Source: Balamuthia mandrillaris
Lineage: Eukaryota; Discosea; Longamoebia; Balamuthiidae
Length of the DNA: 64,000 nt
Reading direction: 5' to 3'
NCBI GenBank assembly: GCA_031835245.1
Contig: JAVKOQ010000003.1
Coordinates: 285,001 to 349,000, forward strand
Shown here: piece by piece, positions 21,183-33,715 of the stretch
Position numbering within the stretch: the first letter of the stretch is position 1
Layout of the letters: the number at the start of each line of letters is the position of its first letter
The notes under the pieces: model-generated
What the model was told of the DNA's origin: nothing
The model's database searches: none
What the model saw: the letters and a program-made list of their open reading frames with translations, nothing else
Translations under genes and position numbers: made by a program

Positions 21183-23061
21183 TCATTCTTGTGGCGTAGT
21201 GTCAAGGCTGTAATAGAGAACCATATCGGCAGGTTGATCCCAAAACTGCAGATACAAAATAATAAATATCAACATTAGACACTAGACAAAAGTGAAGCTA
21301 GAAAAAAGGTGCAAGATTGGTTCATACCGTGTTACGAATGCACTCAAGTGTGTCATTGCGTTCCAGTGTGATGTATTTGTTTCGTTCAACGGTACTGCCA
21401 GGATTAACTGTTGGGACAAGAATGCTGATTTGAAAGTTGTTATGGTTGCCTACTTTGCTCAAAAATGTTTCGCTGTCTTCACCATTCTCTGGTGTATTGT
21501 GACCGTTTCCATTCATACCTTCTACAACAAACACAAAAATCAGAAAGGGACAAATAAGCAAGAAAAAAAAACAAAGACAAGAGTAAAAGTAAAAAGGGTT
21601 GTCACCTGAAGTAGGAGCAGCGCGGGAGGAAAGAAGAGGAGGAATTCGCTTCGCCAAAAATTGGGTGAGTTTCTGTACTGTTGCAGACTTGTTCGTTTTT
21701 AGACAATTCTTGTCCAATACAGGCAGCTGCGTTTCGTTTGGGTGTGGGTATAAAACAAAATCTATAAACTGTACCGCCCGTTTGAAAGGTCGTTAGCCAC
21801 TAACAAAGCAACGCCATAAGAAAGTAGTTTGCCAAACCTCTGGATTGTTGGCGAGTTTTGTGGCTAGTTGGTGTTTCCGCTTGGGCATGTGGTAATGTTG
21901 AAGCTCTCCTGTACTGGTTCCTGCTGGTGCTTGTTGTGGTTGTGGTGGTTTCGTTGTGGTGGGGACAGAAGAGGCGGCTGGAGAAGAGGGCGTGGCGGAA
22001 GGAGAAGGAATGGTCGTGGAAGAAGGGGTCGCTGATCCGGTTAGTGCATTATTAAAAGAGTCCGGGTATTTTCCGTGTAAGTCTTTAGATAAAACGTTTG
22101 AAAAACAACAGTGAGAAATGAAAGTGTACTTACTTGGTTTTGTTGTGCTACTTTTAGAGAAAGGTTCTGGCGACGTTGGTTCCGCAGAAGCAGAACTCTT
22201 TCGCCGACTACGTCTGGTGTTCATGGGAGATGGGACTGGCGTTGATGATGAAGACCCACCCGTGGAGGATCTCCTGACCGCCGCAGCCTGGCGTTTAATA
22301 CCCCTTTCTACACTGTCAGTAAGAGCTTTCCGATTTAGACTTTTGTTGATGTCCTCGATGAAGGACGCTTCCTGGGCCTCATACTCATCTAGGTTTGGGT
22401 AGATGGCGGCAATCAATTTGTCAAAGTTTGGATCTGGACGCAAGTGACGACGGGACGAGCAATGAACTCTACATGTAGGACATTCCTTCTTCTTGCTGTG
22501 ACAGTGCAAGGAAAGCACATAAGTAAAGTGGACAACAAAAACAAAGGAAAGGAGGAGGAAATAAAGAAAAAACCTCAGGCGAAGACACTTGGAAATGCAG
22601 TCTGCGCAGAACCGATGCAAGCACTCCATGACCGTCATTGTCCTGCGGATGATACCCAAGCAAATGGGGCAGGTGAGCTCCACGTTAAGCATGCGAATCT
22701 GCAGGGTGGTCGTGCTGCTGTCCTCAATGGGCAACATGGGTTTTCTATAAAGCTCATACAGGGTCAAACCCTCCACCTCCTCTTCCTCTCTTTCGTCCTC
22801 CTCTTCCTCTTCTTCCCCCTCTTTCTCTCTCGCTCTGGCCTCTGCCTTTTCTTTTCCCACTACTTTTCTTCTTTGTGTTGCCACCCCGTTGCTGGCTTCA
22901 CCCGTGTCCGTGCCCCCTCTGCTCCTTCTCTGCCTCTTGCTCTCTCGGGTGGTTGCCACCGTCTCTTCCTCCTCTTCCGGAGCAGCAGCACCCGCTCTGG
23001 CGGCTCTCTTCCGCAGGGTCTTGCCGCCATCATTGCCACGCCCTGTTTGAGTGCATGCCAT
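21183..23061 (-). CDS. RING1/RNF2-like PRC1 ubiquitin ligase
   Basis: Six exons, 22574-23061, 22134-22495, 21838-22082, 21606-21726, 21328-21521 and 21183-21245, join to exactly 490 aa. An acidic/Arg-rich N-terminus precedes LTLYELYRKPM and a C3HC4 RING (about 105-165: CPICLGIIRRTMTVMECLHR, then CPTCRVHC). The RING1 signature SRRHLRPDPNFDKLIAAIYP follows directly. A Ser/Pro-rich linker leads to a RAWUL-type ubiquitin-like C-terminus (LTQFLAKRIPPLL, ITLERNDTLECIRNT, FWDQPADMVLYYSL). Family members are the catalytic subunit of Polycomb repressive complex 1 and monoubiquitinate histone H2A. It shares a divergent 366-bp promoter region with the oxidoreductase gene. Confidence 0.92.
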
Positions 23062-23293
23062 GGTGTTAATTATTTATTTGTTTAAAAAAAAAAGAACATG
23101 TTCCTCCGGAAGACCTTCTTCTAGAAATAAAAAACATAAGGCACAATGCAACGTACCTAGAGAAGCCCTGTCTTCCATTAGTTTGCCAAACCGGAAGTGA
23201 TGGCCAAGCAAGCAAGTGTGTGTTGAGGGAGTGGACTTGGTCCCTCTTCCGTGCTACTTTTTTTTTAATTTTTTTATCCTCCGATTGGAACTG

Positions 23294-23301
23294 TGACGTC
23301 A
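23294..23301. promoter_or_regulatory. CRE-like palindrome in divergent promoter
   Basis: TGACGTCA lies in the 366-bp gap between the divergent RING1-like (ATG 23061, minus) and oxidoreductase (ATG 23428, plus) genes. The rest of the gap contains homopolymer T/A runs and no open frame of note. Confidence 0.4.
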
Positions 23302-23427
23302 GTTGCTTGTGATCGCATTTACCTATCCACCAATTAGAAATCATAAAACATTCCGATTGTTTTCGGATGGAGATCAACCCGTGGAATTTCCTTTGTCGAC
23401 AGAAAAGCAAGCGAGCAGCGAGAAGAA

Positions 23428-24765
23428 ATGAAAGCGGTGGTGGTCGAGCGATGGCAAGAACCGGAGGAGCTCGCCGTCAGGCAAGCCCCGCTGCCGCCAT
23501 TGAAAAAGGGAATGGTGATGGTGGACGTGAAATATGCCGGCGCAAACTTCTACGACATTCTGATGGTGCAGGGCAAGTACCAGTACCGACCGCCATTCCC
23601 TTTCATCCCCGGCACCGAGTTCTCTGGCGTGGTCTCCAGGGTGGGCGAAGGCGTCACCCAGTGGAGAGTGGGCGATGAGGTCTATGGCATCGCTGCTACC
23701 GGTGCCTACGCGGAAAAGATCGCCGTGCCGGCCAATAGCATCCGTGCGATACCTCGTGGCATGTCCCTGCAATACGTATGCTACTTATCGGCTCCTCCCC
23801 GGCTTTGTTTTGTTCTGATCACACGCCCTAACGCTGTCTGTTCGTTTTGGTCTTACAGGCCGCTGGTTTTTCTATGACCTATCCCACCTCCTATGGTTCG
23901 CCTTTATCCTGCGTTCATTCTTGCGTTCAGCTTCTTCTTTTTCCCTCCTCTCTTGTTGCTCCATCATATCTCATTTGCTTTCAATCTCCCCAGCTGCATT
24001 GGTCTACAGAGCGAACCTACAGTCAGGGGAGACCCTGCTGGTGCACGCTGGGGCAGGTGGGGTGGGCATTGCCGCCATCCAAATAGGCAAAGCCCTGGGG
24101 GCTCGCGTCATTGCCACCGCTGGTGGCCCTGAAAAGTGCGCAGTCGCCAAAGCCGCTGGGGCTGACCACGTCATTGACTACAACAACAAGGAAAAGGACT
24201 TTGTGACCGAGGTGAAAGATCTCACCGATAGCAATGGTGCAGACGTTATCTTTGATCCGGTTGGTGGTGAGGTCTTTGATAACTCGACCAAATGCATTGC
24301 CTGGGGTGGACGTATGTCTTCTGTCTTGGTTGTAGGTTGTTCTTTTGTTCGTTGCTGATCAAGTCTCTTGGGGAGAAAAGGATTGTTGGTGATTGGTTTT
24401 GCAGGCGGAACCATTCCAAGCATTCGCACCAACCGGGTTCTTCTCAAAAACTGTTCTATCGTTGGGTATGATCTTCTTCCGCTCTTCTCCTGTCCTTTTT
24501 CTCGTTCTTGTTGAGCTAAAGCTGAAACCGAAACAGCGTGTTTTGGGGATCATACCAATATAAGCAACCCTCCAAAGTCGAAGAAGCCTTTCAACAGTTG
24601 GAGCAAATGTTTGTGGAAGGCAAACTGAGGCCAGTGGTCTATCCCAAGTCGTTCCGTTTGGAGCAGCTTCCTTTGGCATTGCGTGAGATCGCAGAGAGAA
24701 AGACCTTCGGGAAACTCATCGTTGAGGTTGATGCTAATCGCCAACAACAATCTGCAAAGCTTTAA
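23428..24765 (+). CDS. Quinone oxidoreductase-like MDR protein
   Basis: Five exons, 23428-23775, 23859-23895, 23994-24311, 24405-24465 and 24537-24765, give exactly 330 aa, the usual length of the family. Seen: an N-terminal GroES-like fold (GANFYDILMVQGKYQ, FIPGTEFSGVVSRVG, WRVGDEVYG); then a Rossmann fold with the NADPH motif AGAGGVGIAAIQIGKALGA; and the C-terminal FGKLIVEV strand. No structural zinc-binding cysteine cluster is present, as expected for the zeta-crystallin/QOR branch. It should reduce quinones or alkenals with NADPH in the cytosol. A run of about 31 A lies 8 bp after the stop codon. Confidence 0.9.
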
Positions 24766-24769
24766 ACAA

Positions 24770-24772
<3 letters not shown>

Positions 24773-24803
<31 letters not shown>
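24773..24803. repeat. Genome-encoded A homopolymer after QOR stop
   Basis: About 31 consecutive A residues start 8 bp after the oxidoreductase stop codon, in the ~106-bp gap to the converging UBE2G2 gene. The upstream gene has introns, so the tract does not indicate a processed copy. Confidence 0.7.
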
Positions 24804-24804
<1 letters not shown>

Positions 24805-24871
24805 AACGGAACAAAAGCAGGTGATAAGAGAAAGAACGATGCACTAGTTCTTTGTTTTTATACAACGTTAG

Positions 24872-25098
24872 TTACAAGCCAAGACTTTTTCTTACAGTGG
24901 CGGCCACTTTCTCGTTGAATGCTTCTCGGTCATCTCTCCACATTTTCTGGTTGAAAAAATCATCAAGTGAGCAAAAAAAAAGAAACAGAAAGAAAAGAGA
25001 AAGAAGCGCCTACAGCTGCATCAAGGTTTGCTGGACTTTCATCATTTGGTTCTGGTAAAGCAAAAACAAAACAAAAAAAAAAGACAAGTTAAAAGGGA

Positions 25099-25137
<39 letters not shown>

Positions 25138-25770
25138 CGAACCTGAGAGCATGCTCATAACGGATATCAAAATCTTTTCAACGCTCTGAACGGGCGACCA
25201 CCGCTCCTCGCTCTTCTCGTAGTGGGTCGGGTCATCTCCCGCATGCAAAATGGATATGCAAACCTCTCCGTTTGTATAAACTGCTCACGGAGGGGTTGAG
25301 CAAAGGGAATGAGAGAAGGAAAGAGGCGCAAGAGAACATAAGAAGCAGAGAAAAAGAGAAGACAGCTCAACTGTTTGGGTGCCACATTTCAGAAGCGAAT
25401 GTCATTTTGGGTGGGTTCAAAGGGTAGTCCTTGGGAAAGACGAGCCGAGCCGTGAAGACGCCGCCTTCGTAGGGTGTACCGGGTGGACCCCTATGTTTGG
25501 TTTTAAGTTATAAAAAAGAAGCCATTCTTTACTACGAGAAAAAAAAACACCCAGCAGCAGGAAAATAAAACGACAGAAAGAAGTCGTACATGATGAGAGC
25601 CTCCCACTCCAGAAAGTTATCTTCGCTCACTGGTCCAACCGTCAAACCCTCTGGAGGGTTGATCGTGAGCTCTTTTTGTTTTAGGTTAGTCTTGTTGTGA
25701 ATATCTCTTTTTTTTTTGTTTGTCCTTTACCTCTGTACTCATGCATAAGCCGTTTATACGCAGTTGCCAT
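24872..25770 (-). CDS. UBE2G2: Ubiquitin-conjugating enzyme E2 G2
   Basis: Six exons, 25731-25770, 25590-25671, 25372-25490, 25143-25280, 25014-25051 and 24872-24946, join to exactly 163 aa (human 165). Motifs in order: [53 protein letters not shown] with the active-site Cys, the long acidic loop [17 protein letters not shown] typical of G-type E2s, [13 protein letters not shown], and [10 protein letters not shown] near the C-terminus. In other eukaryotes this is the main ER-associated degradation E2, recruited by HRD1 and gp78/AUP1-type partners. It is transcribed divergently from TBP. Confidence 0.95.
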
Positions 25771-26103
25771 GGATGGACGCTCTTTCAAAAAAAACAAAAC
25801 AAAACAAAAACACTACACACAATCACAAACACCAAAGACCAGTTCTCTGTCTCTTTTCTTCTTTTCCACTTTTTCTTGTGCCTGCTCTGTCCTCCACAAC
25901 TCGAGCTGCTTTTGTGCAGTCCGATCGGGAAATTTCCGATCACAAAAACGATGCACAACTTTAGCTGCGATTGTGCTGGGTGGATGTGTCCGCAAAATTT
26001 TTTGAAATTTCAACGGTACGAGGAGTCAACTAGAAAAAAATCAGATTAATTTTTTTCTTTTTTGGTTGGGAAAAAAGATCGAAAAGAAGAAAAGCAAACG
26101 ACG
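25771..26103. promoter_or_regulatory. Divergent promoter UBE2G2/TBP, with kappaB-like site
   Basis: This 333-bp gap separates the two divergent start codons. It holds an A-rich stretch and a GGGAAATTTCC sequence (25927-25937) with an inner 10-bp palindrome. That matches the NF-kappaB/Rel consensus as known from animals and Capsaspora. No TATA element was placed with confidence. Confidence 0.4.
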
Positions 26104-27529
26104 ATGGACCCGAGTGGTACACAACAACAAAGTTCCTATGGAGTAACAACCTCCTCCTCTTCCTCTTCCTCCTCCTCCGCCTCTTCCAAAACAACAGAGT
26201 CACATCAACAACAAAGAACTCCTCTATTTATGTCAAACAGCGGGGGCTTCCCCAGCCTGACCTCCTCCCCTGCGACCCTCTCCTCCTCGGCCTCCAGCAC
26301 CCCCATTCAGAAAAACGTGGCCGACGATGACGACGATGAGGCCGACGCGGTGGCGGAGGAGGTCCGCTCGCTGAGCATGGACCCCACACGCATCCCCCTC
26401 ACATTTGATGAGAGCTCACAAAACGCTGACGAGGTGGACATGTCGAGGCATCCTTCTGGCATTATTCCCACTCTTCAGTATGCTTTTTTTAAAACTCTCC
26501 TCTCTCTGTCTCTCTGTCTCTCTCTATTCTTTTCTTACATCTCATCGTTCTGCACCAACTCTTAAAATTGAAAAAACAAAAAGAAATCTTGTATCAACAG
26601 TAAATTTGGGCACTCGGCTTGACCTCAAGGAGATTGCCTTGCACGCCAGAAACGCCGAGTACAATCCCAAGGTACTCTTTCAAAATAAATGCCTCTCTCC
26701 TCTCCATTTGTTTCCTCTTTCTTCTGCTTTCTTGTTTTCCCACCCTATTTGCCGGTCAAAAGCTTCCTCTGTCTTTCTCTCTCTCTCTCTTGTCTTTCTC
26801 TCCTGTGCTCTCTTCTCTCCCCTTTCTCTCGTCTCTCCTTTCATCTCCATTCTCTCTCTCTCTCTTTCTCTTGTCTTTCTCTCCGCTCTCTTCTCTTCTC
26901 TCTCTCTCTCTTATCATTTCTGTGTTTCTTCTCTCAACCTCCAAATCCATTCCAGCGTTTTGCGGCTGTCATCATGAGAATTCGCGACCCCAAAACAACG
27001 GCCTTGATCTTTGCCTCTGGCAAGATGGTCTGCACGGGCGCCAAGAGCGAGGAGGCCTCCAGGCTGGCCGCCCGCAAGTACGCTCGCATTATCCAAAAAC
27101 TGGGCTTCCCCGCCAAGTTCATGGACTTTAAGATCCAAAACATTGTGGGCTCCTGCGACGTCCAGTTCCCCATTCGACTGGAGGGCTTGGCCTACGCCCA
27201 TGCTCACTATTGCTCTGTATGTATCTCTCTTTATCGTACTTTTGGCTATAGTTTTGCTTTTTTCTTTTTTCTATCTTTTTTTCCATCGTTGTTGCTTTTC
27301 CTGCTCTTTGCTTTCTTCTTTCTCACATACTATTCTTTGCTTCCCTTTCACAACAAAGTACGAGCCAGAGCTCTTTCCGGGCCTGATATATCGGATGGTG
27401 CAGCCAAAGATCGTGCTGCTGATCTTCGTGTCGGGAAAGATTGTCCTGACGGGAGCCAAAGTGCGGGAGGAGATCTACGAGGCCTTTGAGAACATCTACC
27501 CCGTACTTACCGAGTACAAAAAGACATAA
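26104..27529 (+). CDS. TBP: TATA-box-binding protein
   Basis: Four exons, 26104-26477, 26584-26671, 26956-27216 and 27359-27529, give exactly 297 aa. The first ~115 residues are a Gln/Ser-rich and acidic tail. The conserved C-terminal saddle follows as two direct repeats: [40 protein letters not shown] and [20 protein letters not shown], then [36 protein letters not shown] and [14 protein letters not shown]. It nucleates preinitiation complexes for all three RNA polymerases. It converges on the nucleolin-like gene with a gap of only about 94 bp. Confidence 0.97.
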
Positions 27530-27623
27530 AACCACCTTTTTTTCAAGCGCCGCTGTATAAAAAACGAAAACAAAAACGAAAAAGAATAAAAAGTTTTGTG
27601 TGGAAATAATAACTTTGTTTTGT

Positions 27624-29269
27624 TTAATCAAAGGTGGTCTTCTTGCCGGCAAAGGATCCAATGCCGGCATTGTTGGTGCTGCTCACGCCACCGCGTCCTC
27701 CTCTTCCTCCAAAACCGCCTCGGCCTCCCCTTCCGCCGCCTCTGTCCCCTCCTCGTCCTCTGCCTCCTCCGAAACCTCGGCCGCCGCCTCGGCCGCCGCC
27801 CCTTCCTCCGAAACCTCCCCTGTCACCGCCCCTATCTCCTCCGCCGCCGCCGCCTCCGCTCTTTCGGTCGTTGGCATAATCCATACGAACGTATCGGCCG
27901 TCCACGTCCACTTGGTTGCTCTTGGCGATGGCGGCCTCCACGGCGGAGGGGTCGCTAAACTCGCAGTAGCCAAAGCCACGGGACTTGCCGGACTCTCTGT
28001 CATAGACGAGGCGCACCTGGCTGACCTCTCCAAACTGAGACATGACCGCGGAGATGCTGTCCTCCGATGAGTCAAAGCTCAAATTGCCAAGGAAGATGGT
28101 GGATCCGCCATTGCCTCCACCACCTCCACCGCCACCGCTTCCTCCGAAGCTGCTTCGTCGGTTTCCACCGGCACCAAAGTTACCGCCGCCGCCTCCAGCG
28201 CCTCCGCGAGCGGAAGCATCGTTGGCAGGATCGATCTTGATGTTGCGTCCATCCAACTCGGCGCCGTTCAACTTTTGGACGCAGTCCTGCACGTCGGTGA
28301 CATCGGCGTAGCCAAAGCCGCGGGACTTGCCGGTATTGCGGTCGGTGATCACCCTGAAGTTGCTGCCCTCCACCTGGTACTCAGAGAAGAGGTTGGCGAG
28401 GGAGTCCTCGTTGGTGCCCCATGACAGGTTGCCGATAAAGACGCTGCCGCTCTCCGTGGTCTTGGCTTTCTTAGTGTCGGCATGGCCGTTTTGCTGTTCC
28501 GATTCCTCATCTTCTGTGTTCTTTCTCTTTGTGCCTTTGGATTCTTGTTCCTTAGATTTCTTGTCTTCAGCCTCTTCTTCTTCCTCGCTGGAACTGGATT
28601 CCTCATCTTCCTCCTCGGAGCTGCTTGACTCTTCCTCCTCTTCTTCCATCTTTGTGGATTTAGCAGCAGCAGCGGTTGCGGCAGGCTTCTTTTTGTCTTC
28701 CTCTTCCTCCTCGCTGCTCGACTCCTCCTCGCTGGAGCTGCTTTCCTCCTCGCTGGAACTAGGCTCCTTCTTGTTGTCCTTTGCGGCAGTAGCAGGGGCG
28801 GCCTTCTTTTTCGTGTCTTCCTCCTCCTCTTCGGAGCTACTGGACTCTTCCTCCTCCTCCTCTTCGGAGCTGCTGGACTCCTCTTCAGAAGAACTCTTCT
28901 TGCTGTTTTTGGTGGTGGTAGTGGTAGTGGTCTCCTCCTCGCTGGAGCTGCTTTCCTCCTCGCTGGAGCTGGACTCCTCCTCTTCCTCTACCATGGGAGT
29001 GGGTTCGGGCTCAGGCTTCTTCTCCTCTTGCTTCTTAGTCTTCTTGTTTTTGCCATTCTGCACTGTTTTTACGTCTTTCATAATTAAGACCAGGAGAAAA
29101 GAGAGAGCGAGAGGTGAGTGGAGATGTTCCTTCAAAATAGCCACCGGAAAAAATGGAGAGAAGTGTAGTTTTTTTTTTTTGGTTTTCGAAAAGTACCTTT
29201 CTTCGATTTGTCTTCCTTTGTGTCTTTCTTGGCGCTCTTGCCTTTGGTTTGCTTCTTGGAGGATCCCAT
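27624..29269 (-). CDS. Nucleolin/NSR1/gar2-like nucleolar RNA-binding protein
   Basis: Exons 29197-29269 and 27624-29074 give 507 aa. The ATG at 29269 gives MGSSKKQTKGKSAKK, and the splice into DVKTVQNGKNKK restores frame. Residues about 55-230 hold many SSSSEEE blocks separated by basic linkers, as in NSR1, gar2 and Nopp140, and are likely CK2 targets. Two RRMs follow, with RNP2-like SVFIGNLSW and TIFLGNLSF and RNP1-like SRGFGYADVT and SRGFGYCEFS. The C-terminus is a Gly/Arg-rich GAR domain of about 70 residues. The role expected is pre-rRNA processing in the nucleolus. A long Ser-rich frame on the opposite strand is a shadow. Confidence 0.93.
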
Positions 29270-29434
29270 CTTTTTTTTTTATAGTATGTTGTGTGCGTGA
29301 ATAATAAATAAATAAATAAAAAGGAGCGATCGGCTCTTTCAAAAAAAAAAAAAGCGGAGTAGTAGCGGTGAAGAAAAAAAAAAAGGGGAAGGAAGAAGGG
29401 AGGGCGAGTGTAGAGTGTTCTATTTTTTGAAAAG

Positions 29435-29466
<32 letters not shown>

Positions 29467-29775
29467 AATAAAAGGAAAAAGAAAAAGGAAAGAAACGGGA
29501 TGATATGCTCGAGGAGTCGTTCCTGTGTTTTTCTTCTTTCCTATTAGCGACATTAACGGCTATTAACCCTCGAGTCAAGTTTAAATCTGCTGACGACACG
29601 AATTGTCCGCAAAAACAACGCCCATGGGAAATTCCGTTTCATGTCGCTCCCTAGTCCTGTCTCATGTCCTTGCTCCTCTCCTCTCTCGCATCCTCTCTCG
29701 TGTCTTTTGGTTATTCAACAAAAAATTCAAGAATAATAGAGGCGGTTTCCTTTCTGTTATGTGTTTGTTATTCGT
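29270..29775. other. Intergenic gap, upstream of nucleolin-like gene
   Basis: This 506-bp gap separates the start of the nucleolin-like gene from the 3' end of the ASXL-like gene (both minus). It contains homopolymer A runs, an AAAG/GA microsatellite near 29433-29466 and no convincing coding frame. It should contain the promoter of the nucleolin-like gene. Confidence 0.5.
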
Positions 29776-32700
29776 TCAGAACAAGCGAGCGCCATAGGCG
29801 TCGAATTCTTTGAGCCCAAAGACCATAGGACCAACCTTGGTAAAGCAGGAGTCACCGCGGGTGATGTCCCCTCCGAGAACGGCCGCAAGGATATCGGCCG
29901 GTTTCTCGTGTTCGCTTTCCACCAAGAAAAACAAGCCTTTTTTTTTGCGTTGTTTTTTTAAAGTCAGGAATACATTTTAAAAAATTTTAGAGAAAGAATG
30001 AAAAGAACAAACCTTCTTCCAGTCCGAGAGTGACTATTTGGCGAACGTCCAAGGGTTCTCCCTGTCGTCGGAGAATGAGCAACGCCCCTTTCTTCAAATG
30101 CTTGGTCGAGTTTCGTTGTTCCTGTTTGCAGACCAGCGTATCCACGTTGGCGTGCACAGTGCTGTTATCATTGGCATTGCTTTCTTTTCTTTTTTCTTGC
30201 TCTTGCTCTTTCTTTCTTCGCTTGGCGCTCTTCCTATTGTTGCTGTTGTTATTATTGGTGTCGCTTGCGCCATCGCCGTTTTGTTCATATGGTTGTGATC
30301 CGTTACGATGATCATGTTGGTGTAGGAGTTCGGACGTTCCATTGAGGGATCTTTGTTTGCGATACCGACCTGCCGTTCGTCTTGCAACCTTTTGAGGTCG
30401 TGCTTCTATTTCTGCTTCCTCTTCATTTACTTGTTCATTCGCTTCTACTCCGTATTCTTTGGCTTGTGGTATCCGTGTTGCTTCTTCCCCTGCTTTTTCT
30501 TTTTCTTCTTTCTGTAGTTCTGATATTTCTTCAACTTCTTGTTGCATTCTGGGAATCTCTTCTTTCTCCTCTTCTTCTTGTGCTCCGCCTTTTGTTGCCA
30601 TTTTTCCGTTTGTTGAAACGGAAGTAGCTCCAATGGACTCATCCAACAGTGTCATTCCTTGACTGAAGTGCCTACCCACTGTTCTTCGTGCTATCTTTTC
30701 TTCTTCCTCTTCTTCATTTTCATCTTCATCATCAATAACTATAACCATTTTCTCACTTTCTATTCTGATTCCATTATCCGTGCCTTCGCTTCGTTTTTCT
30801 TCTTCTTCTACATCTTCTGCGTCTAGATTTTCCTGCTCCTCTTCCTCCACTTCCTCCTCTTCATGTTCATCTTCGTTCGGGTTGGTTTCCGGTGGAGTAG
30901 AATAAGTAAACGATAAGAGAGCCAAGTTCTCAGGCGTCAACGGCGGCAGTTCCAGTTGCTTCAGAGCAGAGGCACTGAAGTTAGTTACAGAAAGAGGGTT
31001 GTCTTTGTCGTTTGGTCTTTGCATGCCTTGTCTCTCGCCCCAGTATTCCTCATAATATTTTGCCTTTAGAAGAAAAAGAAGAAATAGGGTAAGAAGAAGC
31101 AAGAAGGAAAGAAAGCATTAAAAAAAGTTAACCGAACTCCAAAGGAGCAAACCACACCTTCCAAGCTGTGTTGTGCCCCGAGGATAAAGATTCATCTTGA
31201 TCCCGATCCTCCACATAACCGCGTCTACTACGGCTCCTTGTCGCTCTCGTCGACCTGCGCGAAGACTGTCGTCGTTGCTGGTTCCTACAAAAAGTGCGAT
31301 AGTCATCTCCTTCTGGGTCAAACTCCCCTGCCTGATGCAGCTGCTGAAACATGGACAACGCAGCCGAGAACGTGGAGTTGAACCGTAACAGCTCATTGAT
31401 GGATTCAGGGCTGCGTCGATCCACTTCTGGCAACAAAAGCATCAAACGGTCCTTCTCTTCAGCCGAGAGACAGTCGTTAAATGTGTCGGCGTTGAGGATG
31501 TTTTTGAGGTTGGAGACTTCGCAAAGAGCAGAGTGAGGATCGCGAAATAAAGACTCATCGTCATTGTCGTAACTTTCTTTTCGTTTGGATTTGGGTTTTG
31601 TTCTGCTTCGTGGTATGGCGGATGAAGTAGAAGAAGAGGATTTAGAGGAAGAGGCGGAGCGTTTTTTGGATTTGGATTTTGGAGTTTTTGGTGTTTTGCT
31701 GCGTGAAGAGGTTTTCTTTTTAGAGGTTTTTTCGGCGGCTGGCAATGTAGCCTTTCGTTTCTTTCCAGATACAGGAGTTGAAGAAGGCGATGAAGAAGAT
31801 AAAGTAGAAAGAGAAGTTGTTGTCATTGTGTCGGCAGATAGTTCAGAAGCAGAAGATTGAAGGGAGATAATAGTAGCAGAAGAAGGCATATCAATTACGG
31901 AGAGAGAGGAAGGAAGAGAAGGAACAGGACAAACAGGAGGCAATGAAGGAGAAGTGGAAGCTTCAAGGTCAAGAGGCGAAGGAGATGATGAGAGTGGTGT
32001 TACACTAGGTGTCGTTGTTATCGTTGATGTTGTGGCAGAAAATGTAAAGGAAGCAGAAAGGGGAGAAGAAGCAGGGGACATAGAAGGAGGGGAAGGGGAA
32101 GGAGAACGAGAACGAGGAGGAGAAGCAGGAAGAAGATGACCTGTAGCGACATGTATTGCAGAAACAAGAACAGGAGAAGAAGGAGCTGAACGGGAAACAG
32201 AGGAAACATAAATAGGAAGCAGAGGAGACGATGGAGTTGCAGTTACAGAAGAAATAGTCGGCATAGTACTGTTCTCAACATAAACATCATTGGAAGGAGA
32301 AACTGAAATAATTTCAGTTTCAGAAGCAAGAGCTTTGTCAAACGAAAATGTTGAAGGTTTAGAAGAAGAAACGAGAGGAGGTAAATCAGCCACCGAGGAG
32401 GAATAAGAAGAGTTATCGACGGCAGTAAAAGGAGATGTAGGAGAAGAAGAAAGATGTCCTTGAGACTGCAAAGTAAAAGAAAGAGAAGGTGGCGAAGCAG
32501 GATGAAGAGGAGAGCAGGGAGGAGAAGCATCAAGAGAGTACGCAGGAGGAGACGGGGAGGATATGGGAGAAGGCGGAGAAGATGAAGTCAAATCGATTTC
32601 CACTGGATGTGAAGAAGAACGAAGGGTAACGAAGCTGGGCAAGTCATCGCTCTGATGACTGCCATCGTCGTCCATTCGTTGTCTGTGCTGTGGTTGAAGT

Positions 32701-33683
32701 TCAGCGTCCTCTTCCACAGGCGCTTCTACGTGTACTTCTGCTTCTTGATACAAATGATCTTGCCCATCTTGTGGTTGTTCATGTTCATGCTCTGTTGCTT
32801 GTTCTTGTTCTTGTTCTTCTTCTTCTTGGTCTTGGTCTTCTTCTTCTTCCTCCTCCTCCTCCTCTTGTGCTTGTTCTTCTTGTTCTTCTGGTTCTTCTTC
32901 TTCTGGTTCTTCTTCTTCTTCTTCTTCTTCTGCTGCTTCTTCTTCTTCTTCTTGTTTTTCTTCTTCTTCCAGTTCCCGTTCTGATTCTTTGTCTAATTCT
33001 TCTTCCGTGCAGAGCAACTGGAAGTGATCCTTCACAACCAAAATCTCGCTATCAGAAGATGAATCGTGTGCCGCTCTAGAAAATGCATCACATTCTTTGA
33101 TGTTTAGCGTTGCCTCATTATCCTCCCCTTCGGCTTCCCCCTCCTGTCCAATTACGTTTCCGCCTTCTTCCGTCTCGTCTGTTAGCGGCAGTGATTTTTC
33201 TTCTATGTCTACCGCTTCTTTTACTGTGGCTAAGTTATGTTGTTGTTCCACTTCTTTCATTTTATCTTCAAATGCTTTGCGAATTAGTTGGAAATGTGCT
33301 TTCGAAGCAAAACGTCTTTTCAGAGCAACAGGTGGCGTCCATGTAGAAGAAGCTAAGCCTTCTTCATCTTTTTCTTCCTCTATTTGTTGTGTTGGTGCAG
33401 TCTCTTTCCGTTTCCCCGTTTTTTTCTGTAGCACATGCTTCTCCTCTTCGCTTGCATTTCTATCAACATCGATCTCCTCCTCTTTCTCTTCCTCCTGTTC
33501 CATTGGCCGAAGTGCCTTGTGTTTTTCTCGCTCTCTCATACGTTCTTCCTCTTCTTCTTTTTCTCGTTCACTTTGTCTCTGCCTTTCTCGCGCAAGTTTA
33601 CGTTTACGCTCTCGTTCACGTTCCTTCTCTCTTTCTTTTTCCCTTTCTCGTTCGCGTTTGTGTTTGCGTTCGCGTTCGTGTTC

Positions 33684-33715
<32 letters not shown>

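Noticed and set aside
24773-24803. Poly-A tail of a retrocopied oxidoreductase
   Set aside because: The gene directly upstream has four introns, so the A run is a plain homopolymer.
28327-29304. 325-codon plus-strand Ser-rich ORF
   Set aside because: It is the antisense shadow of the SSSSEEE blocks in the nucleolin-like gene.
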